Assembly (NCBI GenBank): GCA_030789695.1
Contig: CM061130.1
Span: forward strand, 16,254,061-16,318,060
Reading direction: 5' to 3'
Length of the DNA: 64,000 nt
DNA from: Scilla litardierei
Lineage: Eukaryota; Streptophyta; Magnoliopsida; Asparagales; Asparagaceae
The notes under the pieces are model-generated. The model was given only the letters and a program-made list of their open reading frames with translations, had not been told where the DNA came from and searched no databases. Within the stretch, counting starts at the first letter, position 1, and every line of letters starts with the position of its first letter. Shown here one piece after another: positions 56,521 to 64,000 of the stretch. The position numbers were made by a program, and so were the translations under genes.

Positions 56521-58039
56521 TAATTCCATGTAATTAACTCATTCCATATAATTAATTCTTTCCCATAAGTAATTCCACAAATAGTTAATCATATTTCTTT
56601 TCTTGGGAACATGTGGGGATTCAAATTTTCGGGTGGGATCCAGCTGCGTTAATTTATATTAGATTGAATGGATGTGATTTCTGCCACGTCATCTATTCAT
56701 GTGATCAGATCTTATTGAATCTAACCACATCAGCGATCCATGTGCTGAGGTTTTTTTGTTTTCCTAAACACTATCTCAACCTTCTTTTACCAAGATTAAA
56801 TCCTAGGCATTCTTCTATCCTCTGTATACATCAGCATGACATCAGCTTGTCCTAGTCAGCAAGGCAATTCAGAAAAGTCATCAAATGTAATATAGATATT
56901 CATTCATTCATTCTATTGAGGCCAGACCACACCAAGCACGTGATGCGATCCACCTCAAAAAGTTATAAGAAAAATATTTTTAAAATGTTTTTTCAACTGG
57001 ATATGATCTGTGTTCTAAGCCTCAATGTACAAAATTTGAGATGAATCCGATTCTATTCTATTTGACACTCGATCAAGCCATTGCAATTTATACATATATT
57101 ATATTTAACAGTTTCATAATTTTTCTATTGAGGCTGGACCGCACCAAGCACTTGGAATTAGTCAGAATTGAGATATATTGACATCTTATTTTGATCAATC
57201 TAATTAAGACATTAAGTCTTGGCTAGGAAACCAATTATTCAAGGTCAACTATAATTAAAATCTTTGAATTATTCCAGTGAAATAACCATAAGCTAAATAG
57301 TTATTTAACTAAGATTTTAGATTAATTCGAAAGTTTATCTGCTTAAAGAATTTTAATTATTTTTACTAATAAGATCTTTTTAATTAGGAGTGATTAAATA
57401 ATTAAGCATCTTGATTAAAATCTTGTTATCATCACCATTTACAAGAAGCCGACGAACTCTAATAAGTGAATATTTAGTTACAAAAAGTCATAGCTTCAAC
57501 ACCAAACTCGATAGAACCATGTAACCTACAAGCTATATCTAAATAATATTAAAACTATTGTATTCATTTTCATTTTTGGAATATATCCAAAAATATTAGG
57601 CTCAGTCAACATTATTTTTGACATGTTCTCTTGAATTCAATTAATTCTCAGTGTCCCAATATTGCACAGCTATAAGCATAGTGCCTCCCTAAAATACTAA
57701 TGATCGTACAAAATAACGGTTGTTAGTATACATTTCTATATCATCCTCTTCGAGTCACAAATCCAGTTGGAGGACACTCTGAGGATGCTTGAACTCATAC
57801 AACCTGCTTGGAACGACAATGAATGTGAATATCACAGAAGGAACATATACGAGGGTAATTTACATGAAGTGAAGGTTAGGCTTACAGATTGGGTGTGAAA
57901 AATCATCCGGAGCTGGCGCTTCATCCCGTGCGTGTTAGCCTGGGGGTTCACGGTCAAGGGGGGATATGTCGGAAGGATACAACCCATCCCAGAAATTAGA
58001 TGCTGATGTAACATTCGGAGGTCATTGCTACTCCAGAGC
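56521..58039. other. intergenic, nothing recognised
   Basis: AT-rich. A GAGGC(C/T)(A/G)GACC(A/G)CACCAAGCAC word recurs at 56919 and 57132. No gene was identified. Confidence 0.4.
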
Positions 58040-58189
58040 CTACATGTAGCCCTTTGTGATCTGCTCTTGCAGTTCCTGAAAACTCCAAGCATCATCGGCC
58101 GAATATTCTCCTGCAAGAGAGATCATGATGTGCATCCACTGAGCGTACTTTGATGGTGAATTCTCTATAAAAAGAACAATATCTGACAT
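58040..58189 (-). CDS. small ORF, 49 residues, unrecognised
   Basis: ATG at 58189 and TAG at 58042-58040 give a 49-residue peptide beginning MSDIVLFIENSPSKYAQW, with a Trp/Met/Tyr-rich, balanced composition unlike random AT-rich DNA. A second frame (58116-57832) overlaps and looks less protein-like. It may be a whole small gene or a surviving exon of a larger one (an acceptor-like CTCTCTTGCAG lies inside it). No family was recognised. Confidence 0.35.
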   Translation of the reverse strand: MSDIVLFIENSPSKYAQWMHIMISLAGEYSADDAWSFQELQEQITKGYM

Positions 58190-58638
58190 GGTTGTATGTG
58201 CATAAATTTTCAAAGACTCTAGTTTAAAGAATCAATCATTGAGCTTGCTAAAGAGAGACTGACACAGGTTTTAAACATAAATTTTTCGCCGACCCATGCT
58301 TCAGTCATGGCAGCTAAAGCTAAACAAGGATATAGGGTAAACACCTAGTTCTGTTAAGGTTTAAATGAAACAACCAGTTCCGTTTATGTTAAAATGCCAT
58401 GCAAACATAACACAAATTAACAGGTACCAGATTTTTAAAGATCAAAACTTTATCATTGATTTGGTACATGGAAAATTTAAAATAAAACCTTATCAATTCC
58501 TTGAAATACACATGCACAATATTTATAAAGTGAGAGCATGAGTTCTTTAATCAATCTTATATACTGTCACACTGTGAGAAGGAGCCACATTGCGGTCTAT
58601 GGACAAATTGTTTGAACAGATGAAGGATAATTCCCATA

Positions 58639-59649
58639 GGGTGTGTTTGGATTGAAAGAAAATGTACGAAAGAAAAGTGAAATGAAAAAGAAAAGAAAGA
58701 AAAGTGAAATGAAAATGAAATGAGATTCTTTCTCATGTTTGGTTACCAAAGAAAATTTTGAAGAAAGTTGAAAGGAAAATAAGGAAATTTCTTCCACTAT
58801 GTTATTAATTCAAAACGGAAAAAAATTAAGAGGTGTTTTTGCTAAATAGTTTAAGAGGTGTATTTGCTAACTTTATAAATAATTTGCTTAAAAAATTTAA
58901 GAGGTATTTTAGTCTCATAATAAATTAAAAATTTGTTAGTTGTTCTGAATAATTCAGAAAGTTAGCAAATAATTTACGAATTCTAACAAATAATTCTCTA
59001 ACCCTACAAATATCATGATAAATAAATAATGTGATATTACATAATACATAAATAATTTACAAATTATATAAAAGATTGGAAATAATTTGCAAGCTATTAG
59101 AAAAATTCGTGATAATGCGCGAATTTTTCAAGCAAAACGCGAAGATTACGCGAATTATTTGCTAATTTTTCGAACAAGTTCATGAATAAAAATATTTTAA
59201 ATATTCATGAGTTTCAAAAAAATTCCGAATTATTCACATACTATTTTGAAAAATTCGGTAAAAATTCGCAAATTTTGAATAATTTGCGAATTTTAAATAA
59301 TTCATGTGTAAAATTTTGATAATGATTCGTGATTTTTTGAAAAATTCATTCATAATTTTTTGAAAAAATTCATGAATTATTCTTGAATTCATTAAAAATA
59401 GCTACTAATTATATTTGTTAAAAAACACAAATGCATGAACGTGAGAATAGTTAGTTTTGCTTTCTTTTCCCTCATTTTCCTTGGGTCGAGAGGAGGAAAA
59501 CTTGAAAGAAAAGTTTTACTATTTATTTTCCACTCTTTTCCTTCATTTTCTTTTTCTTTTCACTTTTCTTTTGAACCAAACAAGGGAAAATCATTTTCCT
59601 TCTTAATTTCTTTCCTTTTCTTTCCTTTTCCCACTAACCAAACACACCC
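58639..59649. mobile_element. PIF/Harbinger-like MITE (1,011 bp)
   Basis: The termini GGGTGTGTTTGG and CCAAACACACCC are perfect 12-bp inverted repeats flanked by ATA on both sides (58636-58638, 59650-59652), a 3-bp duplication. GGG(T)GTGTTTGG ends and 3-bp duplications fit PIF/Harbinger elements, though the usual duplication is TTA/TAA. Purine-rich (left) and pyrimidine-rich (right) subterminal tracts are mirror images; the middle is AT-rich with TTCG(A)-A-TTATTTGC words and no ORF. Confidence 0.78.
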
Positions 59650-59679
59650 ATAAAGAAAACGTGAAAATGAATTCTAGTT

Positions 59680-60095
59680 GGGTTTTTAGCATATTTGTCC
59701 CTTAAATCTTGCGTATTTTGATATCTGTCCCTCAAATCTTCATATTTACCCTCAAGTCCATTAAAAGTTAGTATTTAACCTTAATAGTCCCTCTCACTAT
59801 CTGTTAAAATCTTAACGGAAATGGGAATATTACGTAGTATTTAACCTTAATTTGCCTGCAAGTCCCTCAAAAGTTAGTATTTAACCTTAATAGTCCCTTA
59901 AATTTTGAACGTTAACCTTAATAGTCCCTTAATTTAACGGAATATTTCCATTTCCGTTAAGATTTTAACAGATAGTTAGTGGAGGGACTATTAAGGTTAA
60001 ATACTAACTTTTGAGGGACTTGAGGGCAAATATGGAGATTTGAGGGACGGATATCAAAATACGCAAGATTTAAGGGACGAATATGCTAAAAACCC
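59680..60095. mobile_element. Mutator-like foldback MITE with 9-bp target duplication
   Basis: A 416-bp palindrome, GGGTTTTTAGCATATTTGTCCC... mirrored at the right, is flanked by perfect ATTCTAGTT at 59671-59679 and 60096-60104. A 9-bp duplication is characteristic of Mutator-type transposition. It contains TAAGGTTAAATACTAAC words repeated in both arms and no ORF. Confidence 0.9.
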
Positions 60096-61263
60096 ATTCT
60101 AGTTTGAAATCAGTATGCATGATAATTCATTGGGATCATAGGATTATTTATAACTTGGAGATGTAAATTGAAGATAATGTGATTTCCTGAAGAAAATTAT
60201 TTAATCAGACCTCTCTCAGCCCAATATTTGTTTGTATTGGAGAATCTAGGGCTCATTTCACAAGCATATACATGGCCAGAAAAGGTCTACCATGTGTTAG
60301 CAGAGTAGATGTATGCTTTAGCTTGCGGTAAGGGAAACAAGTTATGATATTGGTTTGTGGTACAATGAGGTATGCTTAATGGGATCAGAATCTGCGATGG
60401 TATACCGAGTGTATACTAGGGTAAGTCTTTCTATGTTGTATATAGGCTTTTCAGATATACATAATACACCCTTCAAATCTTCCATATTTAACCCCCAAAT
60501 CTTTTGGGTCTTTAAAAAAACCTCCCTCCTTTACAATCTATTAGTTATTGGATGGTTTTATGGTAAATTACCAATATAGCCCTACAGCTACACATTTGAA
60601 TGTAGAATTAGAAACTTTTGTTTCCACACATTTATTTGACTTAGATGAAATTAAATCATAATTAGCTTGATTTACTAATTATGTACCCTCAAACAAAAAA
60701 ATGCCAATCATTACCAACCACTCATGAAGCTCAAGACTTTACTAAGCCAAATAAGCCTCATGAATCACAAATTTAAATATATATTTTTTGATTTAAGAGC
60801 AATCTCCATAAAATTTGTTATCCCCAAGAGCCAATTGTTGCTCTTCTTCAACTCCTGCACGATAGCAGAAAGATGCTAGTGAAAGATACAAAGGAATAAG
60901 TGATACGATCTAAGTGGAAAATCAGAATAAAAAGAGAATTTTTATGGTGGAATGGAAAAGGTTGGGATTTTTATTGATCTTAAAGTGGAACTACAAAAGA
61001 TAATTGACCCCTTTAGGAGAGGAGGTCATTCTCCAAGCTTTGTATTCGAGATCAAAGCCTAAATCTCACAATTTAGGTTCTATGGACGCCTAGAATAATC
61101 TCTCACAATAATAAGCATAATCCCCCTAATATCCTAGCTGGCCCTAATAAAACATGAAACAAATCCCGAATTTCTAGAAATTACGAAAATGCCCCTAGTA
61201 GAAGAAATGACAAAAATGCCCTCCCGGCCAAGCAGCACGTCTTCTTCTTTGCTGATAAGTGAT

Positions 61264-61469
61264 CACATCATTACTCTTTCCAAAAAATCCACCATATCCT
61301 CAAGGTGAAATGCAGGAAATTGTGGCCGAATAGCCTCAAAAGACTCCCAAGTAGCATCATAGTCTGGTAACCCGCGCCAATGGATCCACATCTCCTTAGC
61401 TCCCACAGTCCCCTGACGGACCCTCTTAACCTCCAGCGGCTCCAGTAGCACTTCCATGTCGTCCGTCAA
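61264..61469 (-). pseudogene. chromodomain at the integrase C-terminus
   Basis: Segment with the chromodomain pattern V-x-W-x-G-L-P-x-x-x-A-T-W-E (here IHWRGLPDYDATWESFEAIRP) ending a few bases inside the LTR. The aromatic positions are mostly kept. Confidence 0.85.
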
Positions 61470-62606
61470 AGTAGGTGTAGTTTCGGGGAAAGAGTATGAT
61501 CTCCAATCGCTTGTCGCAATTGCGACACAGAAGATATGGTGGATAGTAGGTGTCGACGGTAACCTAATCTGTAAGACACCTTTCCAATCATGGCCTCGAT
61601 CTCATACGATCTGTAGTATCGAGCCGCTAACTTCTCATTGCGTCGATGCGCCAAAGACTTCTGCGGATACGACATCAGCTTCAGGTAAACATTGTCCATA
61701 ACAGTGCACTACACATCTCTGCGTTGACCATCTGCCTTGGACTTCATGGTCTGTTGCACCCACTTTAAATGTCGCTTTAGCTCCTCCAGAACATTATCTC
61801 TCTCCTTAAGGTAATGCTCCATCTGAGACACCTAGGTCTAATTGTGGCTTGGCTGTAGTGGACAGGTACGAAGGATCTTGCCCATATAAAATCTTGAAGG
61901 TTGTGGCATGCGCTGCAGAATGATAGGAAGTATTATACCAGTACTTCGTCCATGATAACCACTTGGTCCACTGCTTGGGCGAATCCAATGCAAAGCAACG
62001 CAGGTATGTCTCAACACTCCTGTTGACGACCTCCATCTGGTCTTCAGTCTGTAGGTGATAAGTTGTACTTGTTTTGAGGGTCGTCCCATATACCTTGAAT
62101 AACTCTCTCCAGAAGTCTCATAAATACCTTATTCCTGCCAGAAACAATATGCCGGAAAACCATGTAAGCACACCACCTCCTTCATGAAAGCTGCCGCCAT
62201 CGTCACCACCGTATATGGATGCCAAATAGCTATAATTTGGGCATACTTGCTGAGGAAATACACCACAAAAATGGCAGAAAATCCCTCCGATCTCGGTAGC
62301 CCCTCGATAAAGTCCATGGTGATCTCATCCCAGACCATGTCAGGAAGAGATAGCGACTGTACTATCTCTGCAGGAGCCATCGCCAAGTATTTGTGACGCT
62401 GACAGACATCACAACTTGCCACCATCTGGGCGATGCCGATCCTCATCCCCGTCCAATAGAGCTCTCGCCATCCTCCTATAAGTCTGCTGCACTCCAGAAT
62501 GTCCTCCCACCACGCTGCCATAGAACTCCTGAAAAATCAATAGAATATGTGGTGAAGTCCAGGGTAATACCAGCTGTCCTTGGTCCAACAATCGCTATCC
62601 ATCCAG
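61470..62606 (-). pseudogene. chromovirus integrase pseudogene
   Basis: In minus-strand order: zinc-binding HSGVQQTYRRMA (about 62530-62495), then after a frameshift CDVCQRHKYLAMAPA, the core start WDEITMDFIEGLP with the first catalytic Asp and NRSVETYLRCFA...WYNTSYHSA (62030-61915). The C-terminal YLKLMSYPQKSLAHRRNEKLAARYY (61690-61620) follows. Several frameshifts and stops separate the parts; the central catalytic Asp region (about 62040-62150) is damaged. Confidence 0.85.
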
Positions 62607-62989
62607 GATGATCTTTGTGGAAAATCAGAATAAAAAGGGAATTTTTATGGTGGAAAGGGAAAATTTGTGATTTTTATTGATTTAAAGTGAAATTACAAAA
62701 GATAAGTGACACCTATATGAGAGGAGGCCGCTCTCCAACCTATGTATTCAAGTTCATAGCCTAAATCTTCCAATCTAGAGTTCCATGGACGCCTAGAGTA
62801 ATCTCTCACAATAATCAAGCATAATCCCCACCAAAAAAATACCCTAGCCGGCCTTAATAAAACATGAAACAAATTCAGAATTTTTAGAATTTACGAAAAT
62901 GCCCCGAATAGAAGAAAATGACAGAAATGCCCTCCTGGCCAAGTCACATGCCCCCTCCTTCGCTGATAAGTGATAACCGCATCAATAAG

Positions 62990-64000
62990 CTATTGTGCAA
63001 ATAAACCTTTAGGCACTATCGAATAATATCTGTGCCGTTGTCTCAAGATCGAGGAGATAAGGGTAGAACCCTGATTTTGCCATTAGTGCATGAAACTGGA
63101 GGGAAGAATACAGTTAGGAATTTAGAGCGTTGAGGAGAATGTGAGAAGACGAGGGTGAAGGCTGCAGGAGAGAAGTAAGGTGATTTGGGGTTACTTTCTC
63201 TATGAATAAAGAAGATGAAGGATACGATGTTGCTGCTGATGCTACTACCGCAACTGCAATTGATCAGCTGAGCATCGCAAGGGAAAATAAGAAAGATGGA
63301 ATCTGTAAAACACCCATAGTAAAAATCTCATATTAAAAATAAAATTACTTTACATAACAACAATCTAGAGGATATTCCCTCAAAACTAGCAGGTTGTAAA
63401 CAGAAGGGGGTCTTTTCCCACGACCCAAAAGTTTTGGAGGCTAAATTAACAATATGAACGATCTGGGGGTTATTTTTAAGATCAGGAAGATTTTTGGGGT
63501 GTATATCACAAAAACCCAGGATATAATAAGCTTGATCTAATAAGGCAATCAACTGTTACGAAACAAGATCACCATTAAATTACAACAATTAAATTACATT
63601 AAATGTCGAAGTTCAAATTCCAAACTTCAAAGACATCCATAAGTCTTGAAAAACTAAAATATTTAAAAAATGGCGACGATGCAATAAAAGGTCTTGTCAA
63701 TCAAATTAATTATCAAGATATTCTATCCATATCTTGGTTGCGAAGCTTTGGCGATCCCGATCGAAAATGCACCAAGATTCAGAACGCATACTGGTTCATG
63801 GTTCAAAGAGGCTAGAGTGGATTGGATTAGGACCTACCTGCCAACTGGCGATCAATGTTCCGTGTTATGATCATGTCTCGATAATAATTAGCTTGGCTAC
63901 AAATTTGGTGTACCAAGTAAAAAAGGGTTTACCCACTTCTTTTTGGAGCTTTCTGATACGTATCGCTTGTCGTTTGGATCAAATCAGCGAATAAATGATT
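62990..64000. other. intergenic, nothing firmly recognised
   Basis: The short ORFs at 63603-63994 show no known domain. The part at 63330-63510 resembles, in inverted orientation, 60440-60560 on the other side of the chromovirus. Confidence 0.4.

Larger units (their letters stand above)
60901..62984 (-). mobile_element. internally deleted chromovirus (Ty3/gypsy)
   Basis: LTRs 60901-61270 and 62609-62984 share TGAT(C)..GTGGAAAATCAGAATAAAAA through GCTGATAAGTGAT..CATCA and are bounded by ATAAG on both sides (60896-60900, 62985-62989). The 1.3-kb interior encodes only integrase and a chromodomain on the minus strand; primer site, gag, protease, RT and RNase H are gone. Chromodomain-bearing integrases define chromoviruses, whose chromodomain targets insertion to particular chromatin (family knowledge). 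Confidence 0.88.

Noticed and set aside
63603..63994. Two ORFs near the right end
   Set aside because: No domain or recognisable family; composition is compatible with chance.

Overview
This window is nuclear DNA from a flowering plant, most likely a eudicot (an inference). The evidence is nested Ty1/copia and Ty3/gypsy LTR retrotransposons, a plant CC-NBS-LRR resistance gene, a FAR1/MULE transposase relative, several MITEs and a plant-style 5'UTR/first intron. I see no bacterial, organellar or CRISPR features and no tRNA or rRNA genes. Nearly every coding region is a pseudogene or part of a mobile element.

Bases 1-34,570 are a retrotransposon nest. (1) A Sirevirus-type copia element on the minus strand (1-11,949, 3' LTR off-window) has gag, pol, an envelope-like ORF and a 1.75-kb 5' LTR. 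Its pol is split by a 2,587-bp insertion with ~450-bp terminal inverted repeats and a 5-bp target duplication. (2) A decayed plus-strand copia (about 13,130-26,106) is broken by a gag-only Sirevirus-like element (15,461-21,657, TSD CCAAT) and by a probable solo LTR (22,391-24,173, TSD CAGAG). (3) A third Sirevirus-like remnant (26,107-29,620, minus) keeps a 5' LTR and broken gag. (4) A Tat-like Ty3/gypsy remnant (29,621-33,400) has gag followed by a 1.76-kb tandem array with a 111-bp period. (5) A further LTR-like block lies at about 33,550-34,560. All three Sirevirus-type elements point the same way.

Bases 34,570-37,340 start with a good plant 5'UTR and splice donor followed by exon-like scraps; the gene is not recognised and appears truncated.

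Bases 37,341-50,674 form a 13.3-kb imperfect inverted duplication. The left arm (37,341-42,132) and right arm (44,291-50,674) each carry the LRR end of a resistance gene, a FAR1/MULE transposase relic and the same flanking DNA in mirror orientation. The 2.2-kb spacer holds the CC-NBS part of the resistance gene, contiguous with the left LRR. The arms have decayed independently: the left lost about 1 kb of the transposase, the right gained a 690-bp hAT-like insertion, and each has its own nonsense codon where the other is intact. Short direct duplications (66 bp and 49 bp) sit at the breakpoints.

Bases 50,675-64,000 are intergenic DNA rich in small elements: a 42-bp minisatellite family present twice in opposite orientation, two adjacent foldback MITEs, a 110-bp triplicated repeat, a PIF/Harbinger-like MITE, a Mutator-like MITE with a perfect 9-bp TSD, and an internally deleted chromovirus (60,901-62,984) with both LTRs and a TSD. 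Two short unidentified coding candidates are at 52,855-53,023 and 58,040-58,189, both minus strand.

Relative order of events read from the nesting: the plus-strand copia is older than the two elements inside it; the Sirevirus is older than the inverted-repeat element in its pol; the inverted duplication is older than the hAT insertion and the left-arm deletion. All boundaries were read by eye from matching termini and target duplications; no alignment or database search was run.
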